This document shows, one piece after another, positions 28,878 through 37,245 of a stretch of DNA of 56,037 nucleotides. The stretch is from contig CAJXIY010000009.1 of the NCBI GenBank assembly GCA_913054495.1, forward strand, positions 1 to 56,037, written 5' to 3'. This DNA is from an uncultured Gammaproteobacteria bacterium (lineage in GTDB: Bacteria > Pseudomonadota > Gammaproteobacteria > Pseudomonadales > Pseudohongiellaceae). Both the position numbers and the translations under genes were made by a program. The notes beneath the pieces were generated by a model. That model worked only from the letters and a program-made list of their open reading frames with translations. It did no database searches and had not been told where the DNA came from. Each line of letters starts with the position of its first letter. The stretch's first letter is position 1.

Positions 28878-30232
28878 TAGAATTCCTCACTCTCACGCAA
28901 AACTTTTACCACCGCGTCCATCCCGGCTCCCCGCGAACCCTTTACTAAAAATGTCACATCCGAGCTTGCCATGTCTTGGCATGCGGTCATCAACTCACCC
29001 ATCTTAGAAAAATGCCTGCCACCTGAGCCGAAGGCCTTCACTGTAAATTCACTCTGCTCGCCAACAGCCCACAGCTTGTCTATGCCAGCCTTCGCCGCGT
29101 ATTCACCAACGCCGCTGTGCGCCGACTCCGACGCCTTGCCCATTTCTTTCATATCGCCGGCGATCAAAAACCTAAGACCTGAACAGGAGCCGAGCACATC
29201 GATGGCGGCCCTGAATGAACTCGGACTGGCGTTATAACTGTCATCTATTAGGCAGCTATTATTCACCCCTGCCAATGGATGCATGCGCCCTGGCACCGGT
29301 TGCAGAGAGGCGAGTCCCGATTCGACCTGATCCAGACTTGCGCCCGCCTCGATCGCAGTTGCTGCGGCGGCAACTGAATTCGCTACGTTGTGCACACCGA
29401 GCAGTTTAATGGCAATCCGGCGCTGCCCCATGGGTGTGATCAAATTGAAGGAAACTTTTCCTCTTGCACCCAGGGCGATATCGCTGCAACTGTAGTCGGC
29501 ATTTTCGCGCCCGAGTTCCGTAGAAAATAAAACCGTGCGCCTGCTTCCCGCCCTTAGCATCCAGTCATGGACATGGGCATCATCGGCATTCAGTATTAAC
29601 AATCCCTCAGCGCCGAGCGCATCGATTATTTCCCCTTTCGCCGAGACAATGCCTTCGAGGCTGCCGAAGCCCTCGATGTGGGCAGCACTCGCGTTCGTAA
29701 TCAGGGCTATATCAGGCTGTGTAAGCCTGGCGCTGAAGCCAATCTCTCCTGCACTATTTGCTCCCATTTCAATAACGGCGAAGTCATGGCTGGGTTCCAG
29801 ATCCAACAAGGTAAGCGGCACCCCAATCGTATTATTCAGATTGGCCTGGGTGATAAGCGTCTCTCCTGCTGCACTCAGAATTGCCCCCAACATTTCCTTA
29901 ACCGTGGTTTTGCCCTGGCTACCGGTGAGGGCAATGACCTTGGCCCGACTTCGCTTACGATTAAGCGCCGAAATTTTACCCAGAGCCACGTGGGTATCGA
30001 CAACCCTCAATGTTGGGATTGTCGATTCAAGCTCTCGACTAACCACAGCCGCGCAGGCGCCTTTCTCCGCCGCAGCGTTGACGAACTCATTGCCGTCGAA
30101 ATTATCACCCGCCAGTGCAAGATAGAGCGACCCGCGGGCGAGCGTTCGGGTGTCTGTAGACAGGCATGAAAACTCGAGGTCAGCGCCAGTGAGTTCACCG
30201 CCAATCTCTTCAACAAGCAAAGATAAAGTCAT
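28877..30232 (-). CDS. murF: UDP-N-acetylmuramoyl-tripeptide–D-alanyl-D-alanine ligase
   Basis: Adds the D-Ala-D-Ala dipeptide made by DdlB. From ATG 30232 it is ~451 residues, close to the E. coli length. Motifs: '[20 protein letters not shown]', ATP loop '[20 protein letters not shown]', '[14 protein letters not shown]', '[17 protein letters not shown]' and '[15 protein letters not shown]'. A TTG at 30244 is in frame but lies one base after the Shine–Dalgarno-like AAGGA, so the ATG is preferred. Confidence 0.95.
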   Translation of the reverse strand: MTLSLLVEEIGGELTGADLEFSCLSTDTRTLARGSLYLALAGDNFDGNEFVNAAAEKGACAAVVSRELESTIPTLRVVDTHVALGKISALNRKRSRAKVIALTGSQGKTTVKEMLGAILSAAGETLITQANLNNTIGVPLTLLDLEPSHDFAVIEMGANSAGEIGFSARLTQPDIALITNASAAHIEGFGSLEGIVSAKGEIIDALGAEGLLILNADDAHVHDWMLRAGSRRTVLFSTELGRENADYSCSDIALGARGKVSFNLITPMGQRRIAIKLLGVHNVANSVAAAATAIEAGASLDQVESGLASLQPVPGRMHPLAGVNNSCLIDDSYNASPSSFRAAIDVLGSCSGLRFLIAGDMKEMGKASESAHSGVGEYAAKAGIDKLWAVGEQSEFTVKAFGSGGRHFSKMGELMTACQDMASSDVTFLVKGSRGAGMDAVVKVLRESEEF

Positions 30233-30250
30233 TGTTTCAATCAAATCCTT

Positions 30251-31795
30251 TCAGCTGCCCCGTGAACTCTTGCTGCGTTTCTGCAAGGCCAATCGAACCT
30301 GATTGGCATCACTAAAAATCAGCTTGTTGCCACCAATATCCTGATAAGTTTCATGACCTTTTCCCGCCACCAGGACGACATCACCGGCTTGCGCATTCTC
30401 GATGGCAAATTCAATCGCTTGCGCCCGGTCTCGCAAGACCGTCACCGCAGATTTATTATTTATTCCGCTCAATATGTGCTGGACTATTTCCTCACCTTTC
30501 TCCTTCCTGGGGTTGTCATCTGCGATAATTAATCTATCGGCATATTTTTCGGCGATCTCTCCCATCATCGGCCGCTTGCCCTTGTCCCGATTTCCACCAC
30601 AGCCAAATACGCACCAGATATTTCCCTCGAAGTGATCCCTGAGGCCACTGAGGGCGGCGCGAAGCCCGTCCGGGGTGTGCGCATAATCGACCATCGCAGT
30701 AATCTCTTCACTATCGCCGATAATTTCCATGCGACCATTTACCGGTTTGAGATTAGAAATTCCCTGGCACAGTTCATCGATATTGACTTCCTTCCTGGCG
30801 GGCAAATAGCTGAGAAGCGCAGCGGTTACCGCCAGCAGATTACTGAAATTAAAATAGCCGATGAGCCTGCCTTTAACTATCCCGCTGCCAATGGGAGTAC
30901 ATATTCGCGCCTCGAAACCGTGGCGATTCAAACTCAATTCCTCCGCATGCACCGTGGCGATCGACTTGTTGATACTGTAGGTGGAGACTTCGACCCCCTT
31001 CGCAATACTATTAATAATCGACAAGGCGTAGGGATCATCAAGATTGACGATGGCATGCTTCAGGCCCTTCGCGGTAAACAGTTTCTTCTTGTTTTCAGCA
31101 TAGGCTTCCATACTCCCGTGATAATCGAGATGATCTCGAGTCAAATTCGTAAATATTGCTGTCTCGAACTGAACTTTCTTCACTCGTTTTTGATGCAGAC
31201 CGACGGATGAAACCTCCATCACCACCGGATCGACGCCGTCGACTACCATTTCCGCAAGCGCCATCTGGGTAAACACGGCATCGGGTGTTGTTAGTTGGGT
31301 TTCCTTGAGATCGCCATAAATGCCGTAGCCCAAAGTACCGATGAGGCCACATTTGAAATTCGCCTCGGCTAGCGCCTGGGCGATGAACTGGCTGCAGCTG
31401 GTTTTTCCATTGGTTCCGGTGATTCCTATCACCGTGAGTTTTTCACTGGGGCGAGAATAGAAACGTGCGGCGATTTCACTAATTTTCGCCGGCAGGTTAT
31501 CTATCGCCACAACCGGCACATTGCCAATCACCTGCACGCCCTCCCAGTTGTCGTCGGCATCGGCCAATATCGCCGCAACACCTACATCGATGGCTTTATC
31601 GATATAGTCACGCGCATCATGATTACGTCCAAAACAGGCTAGAAACAGGTCGCCTTCGCGCAGCAGCCGGCTGTCCAGCTGAACACCCGTAATCATTATG
31701 CTGGCGGCATCGGGGATGGCATCGGTAGACTCCACCAGATCGGTGATGAGATCGAGCAGGCTGGCGTGTGAATTCAGTTGTTCTGCTGTATTCAT
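30251..31795 (-). CDS. murE: UDP-N-acetylmuramoyl-L-alanyl-D-glutamate–2,6-diaminopimelate ligase
   Basis: 514 residues. ATP loop 'VIGITGTNGKTSCSQFIA', 'VVMEVSSVGLHQKR' and C-terminal 'VDYAHTPDGLRAAL'. The substrate-specificity motif reads DNPR (IADDNPRKEKGEEI), which is diagnostic for meso-diaminopimelate rather than lysine, giving the expected Gram-negative peptidoglycan type. The ATG overlaps the ftsI stop (ATGA). Confidence 0.97.
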   Translation of the reverse strand: MNTAEQLNSHASLLDLITDLVESTDAIPDAASIMITGVQLDSRLLREGDLFLACFGRNHDARDYIDKAIDVGVAAILADADDNWEGVQVIGNVPVVAIDNLPAKISEIAARFYSRPSEKLTVIGITGTNGKTSCSQFIAQALAEANFKCGLIGTLGYGIYGDLKETQLTTPDAVFTQMALAEMVVDGVDPVVMEVSSVGLHQKRVKKVQFETAIFTNLTRDHLDYHGSMEAYAENKKKLFTAKGLKHAIVNLDDPYALSIINSIAKGVEVSTYSINKSIATVHAEELSLNRHGFEARICTPIGSGIVKGRLIGYFNFSNLLAVTAALLSYLPARKEVNIDELCQGISNLKPVNGRMEIIGDSEEITAMVDYAHTPDGLRAALSGLRDHFEGNIWCVFGCGGNRDKGKRPMMGEIAEKYADRLIIADDNPRKEKGEEIVQHILSGINNKSAVTVLRDRAQAIEFAIENAQAGDVVLVAGKGHETYQDIGGNKLIFSDANQVRLALQKRSKSSRGS

Positions 31796-33525
31796 GGCGA
31801 CAGTGACCTTAGCTCCCTCGAAGGGGTGACGGGAATTTTGTCCGGCGAAACATTTAACAGTCTCATGGCGCCGGCGGCTATTCTTGAAAACACCGGAGCC
31901 GCCACCTGGCCCCCATAATGCTCTTCGCCTTTAGGCTCATTGACTACGACGACAATGACGAGCCTGGGATTTGAAGCCGGCACCAATCCCACGAATAAAG
32001 AGTTATGAAGATTTTCTTCATAGCCGAATTCGCCTACAACATGAGCCGTGCCGGATTTTCCAGCCACCGAGTAGAAGGGAATGTTTGCCCCCAGCACTGC
32101 ACCACCGCGACTCTTGTCCACAACAGTCTCCAGCGCGGTTAGCAGCTGTCTGCTAATCACGGCGCTCAGCACCCGTTCCCTGGGCAAAGACGCCACGCTA
32201 TCCGCATCCAACTTTAAGAGCGTGACCGGCTTTTTGATGCCACCGTCGGCAATAACCGAATACGCCTGGGCGAGCTGCAGTGCCGATACGGAAAGCCCGT
32301 ATCCATAAGATAATGTCGCCGTTCCTATCCGACTCCATCGTCGTGGATTAGGCAGTACCCCACTGCGTTCTCCAGGAAACCCGGTACCGGTGACCTGGCC
32401 AAATCCTACTCTTTCCAATAAATCTCTAATCGGTTCCGCGCCGATCTCCAGGGCTATTTTGCTGGCGCCGATATTGCTGGATTTCGTAATGACTTTTTCG
32501 ACGGTCAGGGTGCCATAGTTGAAAATATCTCTGATTGTGTTGCCACTGACCATCATCCAACCCGGACTGGTCTCGATCACAGTATCCATACGATAGATGC
32601 CGGTTTCCAAGGCGGCTGCTATGGTGAAGGCCTTGATTGTCGAACCGGGTTCGAAGACATCGGTGATTGCCCGGTTACGCAGCACACTGAAATCCGTTAT
32701 GTTGACTTTATTGTGCGGGTTATAGGAAGGCTGGTTGGCCATTGCCAGCACTTCACCGGTCGCAACATCCAGCACTACCACCGTCGCCGATTTTGCCCGC
32801 CTGGTGATATATTCTGCCTTTAACTCTCTATAGGCCAGATTCTGCAGGCGAAAATCGATACTGAGCTCCAGGAGTTTGCCGGCTTGGGCGGTCTGAATGG
32901 TATTGAGTTCCTCGATAATGTGGCCACGTCGGTCCTTCATTACCTGTAGACGCCCCGGCACTCCACGTAACCAAGCGTCGTAGGCCAGCTCCAGGCCTTC
33001 CTGACCCTCATCATCCACATTGCTGAAACCAATCAGGTGAGCCGCCACCTCACCCTGGGGATAGAAGCGCTGGTATTCTTGTTGCACGTAGAGCCCATCT
33101 ATATCCAGGGCAAGAACGCGGTCTGCGTCGGCAGGTGGTAAGCGTCTCTTCACATACAGAAATTCCCGGCCAGAATTCTTGGCGATGTTGCGCCCGAGTA
33201 CTTCCGGGTTCAGTTCCAGCTCCATCGCGAGTTGACGGATAGCGACGTCGTTACCTGCAATTTCACCCGGATTAACCCACAGGGATTTCACCGGTGTACT
33301 GACCGCCAGGGGCTCACCGTTTCTATCCGTGATCAGCCCTCTATTTGCCACCAGCGGCACCGTGCGAATCGTCCTGGCATCTCCCTGCCCCTGCAAAAAC
33401 TCCCGTTCCAGAATGTGCAGCGCGACCACTTTCCAGCCGATAAGCGATACACAGCAAAAGAGGACAAATAGCACAAGATACTGGCGCCATATTGGGATTA
33501 TCGAATGGGTTTGAGGGTTACTCAT
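31792..33525 (-). CDS. ftsI: septal peptidoglycan transpeptidase FtsI (PBP3)
   Basis: 577-residue class B penicillin-binding protein. One N-terminal membrane helix (~14–33), the pedestal domain ('RGLITDRNGEPLAVSTPV'), and the transpeptidase domain with SxxK in 'EPGSTIKAFTIAAAL', SxN in 'ITKSSNIGASKIA' and KSGT in 'VAGKSGTAHVVGEF'. Partner of FtsW. The start overlaps the end of ftsL by 8 bases. Confidence 0.97.
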   Translation of the reverse strand: MSNPQTHSIIPIWRQYLVLFVLFCCVSLIGWKVVALHILEREFLQGQGDARTIRTVPLVANRGLITDRNGEPLAVSTPVKSLWVNPGEIAGNDVAIRQLAMELELNPEVLGRNIAKNSGREFLYVKRRLPPADADRVLALDIDGLYVQQEYQRFYPQGEVAAHLIGFSNVDDEGQEGLELAYDAWLRGVPGRLQVMKDRRGHIIEELNTIQTAQAGKLLELSIDFRLQNLAYRELKAEYITRRAKSATVVVLDVATGEVLAMANQPSYNPHNKVNITDFSVLRNRAITDVFEPGSTIKAFTIAAALETGIYRMDTVIETSPGWMMVSGNTIRDIFNYGTLTVEKVITKSSNIGASKIALEIGAEPIRDLLERVGFGQVTGTGFPGERSGVLPNPRRWSRIGTATLSYGYGLSVSALQLAQAYSVIADGGIKKPVTLLKLDADSVASLPRERVLSAVISRQLLTALETVVDKSRGGAVLGANIPFYSVAGKSGTAHVVGEFGYEENLHNSLFVGLVPASNPRLVIVVVVNEPKGEEHYGGQVAAPVFSRIAAGAMRLLNVSPDKIPVTPSRELRSLSP

Positions 33526-33886
33526 GGCTCACCATGACGATATTGGATGTCTCAGGAACCCGCATCTGCAATCGGTTTACTGCCTTTTGCTCGATTCTTC
33601 CCTCGACGCTAAAGGTACTTTGTTCTATGAGTAGCTGGCCCCACTCGATCTCAAGTGCATTCGCCTGTTCGCGAAGCTCCTGTAATTCGTTGAAAGAGAA
33701 ACGATTCTCATGTGTCGTATTAACCACAGACAGACCGGAGATGAGTGCTATTGACAGCAACACGAATAGGCCAAGGGTGGGAGGTCGGTAAACCCCGGCC
33801 CATTGCAGAATAGATGGACGTTGACTCACTACAAGTTTTCCAGACCTTCTGCTGCTGCCAGTACCCATGCGGGAGCCTTCGATCAT
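33518..33886 (-). CDS. ftsL: cell division protein FtsL
   Basis: Small bitopic divisome protein (FtsQLB). From ATG 33886 it has 122 residues, with GGGAGG about 10 bases upstream. One membrane helix ('TLGLFVLLSIALISGLSVV') is followed by a leucine-zipper-like coiled coil ('NELQELREQANALEIEWGQLLIEQ') ending at 'VPETSNIVMVSHE'. The frame is open upstream to a TTG at 33943 that overlaps the rsmH stop; that start would give an unusually long cytoplasmic tail. Confidence 0.88.
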   Translation of the reverse strand: MIEGSRMGTGSSRRSGKLVVSQRPSILQWAGVYRPPTLGLFVLLSIALISGLSVVNTTHENRFSFNELQELREQANALEIEWGQLLIEQSTFSVEGRIEQKAVNRLQMRVPETSNIVMVSHE

Positions 33887-33935
33887 GTATTCAATACCTC
33901 CCATAAAGCCAGGCGGATCGCTATCATGAAAAATC

Positions 33936-34871
33936 TCAGGCAATTTTTTCAGCGACTCGCATTGTGGCGCTTCTTGCCCGCGGATTTCTGTTCACTTCGC
34001 CTACGCTGGCCTTGATTGCTTTTGCTATCGGTCTCAGCCGAGGATTTAACATCTCCTGCGGCACCGGAAGGTCCCTCGGATAGCTATCACCGGTTGTCTG
34101 CAAGGCCATAAATTTCTTGACTATTCGGTCTTCCAGCGAATGAAAACTGATAACCACCAGGCGACCGCCAATCGTCAATAAATCGAGCGCCTGATCCAGC
34201 CCTTTTTCCAACTCATCAAATTCGCTGTTAATGAAAATACGTATACCCTGAAAAGCGCGTGTCGCCGGATGCTTTGATTTTTCCCATGCCGGATTTGCCT
34301 GCTTGATAATCTCAGCCAACTGACCCGTTGTTGTTATCTCTCGCTCCGCCCTTTCCAGCACGATTCTCCTGGCCATGCGTCTGGAGTGCCGCTCTTCCCC
34401 AAACCGATAAATCACATCGGCTATAGCCTTCTCATCCGCCGTTTTTATCCATTGCGCCGCACTGATTCCCTGCCCTGGATCCATGCGCATATCGAGAGGA
34501 CCGTCGCGTAGAAAACTGAATCCTCTGCTGCTATCGTCCAGTTGCGGCGAGGAAACCCCGAGGTCAAACAAGATTCCATCTACCTCGCCAAATAGTCCGC
34601 GGTTTCTGGTAATTTCACCAAGCTCACTGAAGGGCTGATGTATCACCTCTAACCTGTGGTCTTGCTGGCGCAACTTCTGCGCTGCCACGATCGCGTCTGG
34701 ATCTCGATCCAGGGCCAACAGTCTGCCCTGGGGCCCCAGGCTTTCGAGTATTAATCGGCTATGGCCTCCACGCCCGAAGGTTGCATCGATAAAGGTTTTG
34801 CCTGCGTGAATCCGCAGAGCCGCAACGGCCTCTTGCATCAAAACTGATTCATGCAATGAATTCGCTGTCAT
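33936..34871 (-). CDS. rsmH: 16S rRNA (cytosine(1402)-N(4))-methyltransferase
   Basis: Also known as MraW; methylates C1402 of 16S rRNA. About 311 residues. SAM-binding 'FIDATFGRGGHSRLILESLG', 'GILFDLGVSSPQLDDSSRGFSF' (family signature) and C-terminal 'VISFHSLEDRIVKKFM' and 'NPRARSATMRVAEKIA'. RsmI, which methylates the ribose of the same nucleotide, is encoded 1.3 kb away. The start is ATG 34871 or the GTG just before it. Confidence 0.96.
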   Translation of the reverse strand: MTANSLHESVLMQEAVAALRIHAGKTFIDATFGRGGHSRLILESLGPQGRLLALDRDPDAIVAAQKLRQQDHRLEVIHQPFSELGEITRNRGLFGEVDGILFDLGVSSPQLDDSSRGFSFLRDGPLDMRMDPGQGISAAQWIKTADEKAIADVIYRFGEERHSRRMARRIVLERAEREITTTGQLAEIIKQANPAWEKSKHPATRAFQGIRIFINSEFDELEKGLDQALDLLTIGGRLVVISFHSLEDRIVKKFMALQTTGDSYPRDLPVPQEMLNPRLRPIAKAIKASVGEVNRNPRARSATMRVAEKIA

Positions 34872-34898
34872 CACTCAGCCATCCCTACAGCGCCCCTC

Positions 34899-35354
34899 TT
34901 ATAAGGACAAGGAGCGTAATTTATCCGGTAATTCTCCGTCAGTCGTGGACTCCGATAACCACTGATCTCGTTGTTGGTTCCATATTTCCTGACTCCAGAT
35001 CTCGAGTTTTTTACCCTGACCGATCAGGCAAACATGTTTTTCCAGTTGCGCGTATTGCCGCAATTCCTGTGGCAGCAAGATTCTGCCGCTGCTATCCAGC
35101 TCCAAATCGTTGGCATGACCGATCAGCAGGTGTTTGACCCGTTGCGACATTGGATCGAAGCTGGAGAGAGATTCAATTTGACGTTCGATCTGTTCCCATT
35201 CGGGTACAGGATAGAGCAGAAGGCAGCGATGGTTGGTGTCGATGGTAACCACAAGATGCCCGGAGCAATGATGCAGTAATTGCTCACGGTAGCGCGCAGG
35301 CATGGCCATGCGCCCTTTCGCATCGAGATTGATGGTATTTATGCCGCGAAACAC
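34899..35354 (-). CDS. mraZ: transcriptional regulator MraZ
   Basis: 151 residues containing two AbrB-like MraZ repeats: 'INTINLDAKGRMAMPARYRE' near the N-terminus and 'DLELDSSGRILLPQELRQYA' in the middle. MraZ is a DNA-binding repressor of its own dcw operon, binding tandem GTGG/TGGG boxes in the leader; such boxes are present here (35406–35449). First gene of the cluster; 27 bases before rsmH. Confidence 0.97.
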   Translation of the reverse strand: MFRGINTINLDAKGRMAMPARYREQLLHHCSGHLVVTIDTNHRCLLLYPVPEWEQIERQIESLSSFDPMSQRVKHLLIGHANDLELDSSGRILLPQELRQYAQLEKHVCLIGQGKKLEIWSQEIWNQQRDQWLSESTTDGELPDKLRSLSL

Positions 35355-35405
35355 CTATTGTCCCCATTATTCTTGGAAATATGTCTTGCGTGGAGGGTAA
35401 AACTT

Positions 35406-35449
35406 ACACCAACCTCCACTAATCGACAAATATTTCCACTTTTCGCCAC
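35406..35449 (-). promoter_or_regulatory. MraZ operator: four phased GTGG/GTGT boxes
   Basis: On the minus strand GTGG occurs at 35449–35446, 35439–35436 and 35419–35416, with GTGT at 35409–35406. Spacings are 10, 20 and 10 bases, so all boxes face the same side of the helix. MraZ boxes described in E. coli and Mollicutes are tandem repeats of this sort with ~10-base period between the transcription start and mraZ. Position directly downstream of the predicted promoter supports the call. Confidence 0.7.
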
Positions 35450-35457
35450 AAAGAAAC

Positions 35458-35486
35458 ACTATAGGGACAGCAAAGCGCCAGCGCAA
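35458..35486 (-). promoter_or_regulatory. mraZ (dcw cluster) promoter, sigma-70 type
   Basis: Minus-strand -35 TTGCGC (35486–35481) and -10 TATAGT (35463–35458) with a 17-base spacer. Transcription would begin near 35451, immediately before the MraZ boxes, leaving a leader of about 95 bases. The stretch from 35487 to the RNase P RNA end holds no gene that I can support. Confidence 0.6.
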
Positions 35487-35693
35487 GCACTATTTAATTG
35501 ATTTACTTCAAGAAAAGTCGTGAACGTGTCGCTAAAAGTAAGGAACTGGCGCGGAAATGTTCAATTCCCATAGGCACAAATTCAGCAATAACAATTCCGT
35601 AGCAACAACCATTAAAGTGCTTTATTAAGAGCTCTGTAGATTGCCGCGCCTCCGGCTTGAGAATTGCCGAATCTGGTGCACAGAAATTAAAAT

Positions 35694-36116
35694 AGAGTCA
35701 GCCTGTAAGCCGGGTTCTGTCGAGGACAATTATTCATCTGCAACCTGCGTCACCGCAGGCTTGTAGCGGCCTACCCGAATCCAATGCGAGCAACATTAGA
35801 GGATTCCTATTTGGCCTTGCTCCGGGTGGGGTTTACCTTGCCACGAGCTGTTGCCAGTCGCGCGGTGTGCTCTTACCACACCATTTCACCCTTACCTAAC
35901 GCCCACCACCCCCGCCTCAGTTGACAAGATCAACATCGGCTCAGGTCGTGGTGCCGGGCGGTATATTTTCTGTTGCACTTGCCGTGGGTTCACACCCCCC
36001 AGGCGTTACCTGGCACCCTGCTCTGTGGAGCCCGGACTTTCCTCTACCAGATTCCTCTGATATCGGATATTCGATAATAGAAGAGTAAAAGGTAGCAATT
36101 GCCCAGCTGACTCTGC
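35694..36116 (-). ncRNA. rnpB: RNase P RNA (M1 RNA, bacterial type A)
   Basis: Catalytic RNA of the tRNA 5'-processing enzyme. Conserved blocks read on the minus strand: 'GAGGAAAGTCCGGGCTCC', 'CAGGGTGCCAGGTAACGCC', 'GTGCAACAGAAAATATACC', 'AAGGGTGAAATGGTG', 'CAAGGCCAAATAGGAATCC', 'GGGTAGGCCGC' and 'GACAGAACCCGGCTTACAG'. The ends pair to form helix P1 (AGAGTCAGC at 36114–36106 with GCTGACTCT at 35702–35694). Length ~420. Exact 5' and 3' ends are estimated from P1. Placement between rsmI and mraZ matches many gammaproteobacteria. Confidence 0.95.
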
Positions 36117-36124
36117 CACAGACT

Positions 36125-36153
36125 AATTCAGGGGAAACCCGATTACAAGTCAA
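36125..36153 (-). promoter_or_regulatory. possible rnpB promoter
   Basis: Minus-strand TTGACT (36153–36148), 17-base spacer, TGAATT (36130–36125). It would start transcription near 36117, agreeing with the predicted RNA 5' end. The -35 is good and the -10 is poor, so this rests mainly on geometry. It lies partly within the tail of the upstream rsmI transcript region. Confidence 0.4.
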
Positions 36154-36167
36154 TCCCCAACAGCTCG

Positions 36168-37007
36168 TTAATCTTCGAGAATTGCGCTGTAGAGTTGGTT
36201 TTTCCTGGCACCGGTGAACTCGCTGGCGATGGCAACCGCTCGCTTCATCGAGATATCGTGACGCAATGATTTCACGAGCGCAACAGCCTGTTGCAACTTG
36301 CGCGCCTCCACCTCGAGCTCGTCACAAGGGGCGACAATGATGACGAATTCTCCCTTGCGCTGATTGCTGTCCTGCTGCAGCCAGGCCAGGCAATCCAGGC
36401 TGGTCCCCAGGAAGTGGGTTTCAAATTTTTTGCTGATTTCCCTGGCTACAAATACCTGTCTATCCGACCCGAAAATCTGCTGCATGTCACCGATACTTTC
36501 CACTATGCGGTGTGGGGATTCATAGAAGACCAAGGATCGAGACTCGGCGGCGAGTGCCTGCAGCCGCGCCCGCCTGGCGGCAGATTTATGGAGCAAGAAT
36601 CCCTCGAAGGCAAATTTGTCCGTGGGCAGTCCGGCAACACTTAGGGCGGCGGTGAGGGCACAGGCTCCCGGAATTGGGATTACCCGCAATCCCAAAACCC
36701 TGGCCCGGCAGACCAACTTGTAACCTGGATCTGAAATCAGTGGCGTTCCGGCATCTGAAATCAAGGCCACAGACTCTCCCGATTGCAACGCAGCGATTAT
36801 TTTACTAGCTACCGCTTTGCCGCTGAATTCATGGTATGACAGCAGCGGCGTGGCAACCCCTATGGCCTGCATCAATTTCTTGCTGTGACGAGTGTCCTCG
36901 GCTGCGATCTTGCTAACCGATCCCAAGACTTCGACCGCCCGCTTGGAAATATCATCCAGGTTACCGATGGGTGTCGCCACCACGTAGAGTGTGCCCTTAT
37001 CAGCCAT
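36168..37007 (-). CDS. rsmI: 16S rRNA (cytidine(1402)-2'-O)-methyltransferase
   Basis: 279-residue tetrapyrrole-methylase-fold enzyme. N-terminal 'LYVVATPIGNLDDISKRAVEVL', 'AAEDTRHSKKL', 'ISDAGTPLISDPGYKLV' and 'PIPGACALTAALSVAGLPTDKFAFEGF' are the family signature. Acts on the same base as RsmH. Divergent from lpoA, a widespread arrangement; 238 bases separate the two starts and no clear promoter pair was picked out there. Confidence 0.96.
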   Translation of the reverse strand: MADKGTLYVVATPIGNLDDISKRAVEVLGSVSKIAAEDTRHSKKLMQAIGVATPLLSYHEFSGKAVASKIIAALQSGESVALISDAGTPLISDPGYKLVCRARVLGLRVIPIPGACALTAALSVAGLPTDKFAFEGFLLHKSAARRARLQALAAESRSLVFYESPHRIVESIGDMQQIFGSDRQVFVAREISKKFETHFLGTSLDCLAWLQQDSNQRKGEFVIIVAPCDELEVEARKLQQAVALVKSLRHDISMKRAVAIASEFTGARKNQLYSAILED

Positions 37008-37245
37008 ATAGGTTTCTCATTGCTGTCAACTACGCAGCCGGACTAGGCGCTGGCTCCTCCTGGTTCAACAAAACAGCCACCACACTCAGTGTCAGAGCCC
37101 GGCACCCTAGCTTATTCTGCGAATAAATTGCCGTTCCCCGCAAACTGTATTAATCTTTTTAGTATTGAGCTTGCGTGTCCAGGCCTTGCACCTGGTGCGA
37201 AACCCGCAAACATCGACGACTCCATGACCAGGCAACTAAATCATC

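Noticed and set aside
29535-30125. 196-codon open frame antisense to murF
   Set aside because: Shadow of murF; no ribosome-binding site or recognisable motif.
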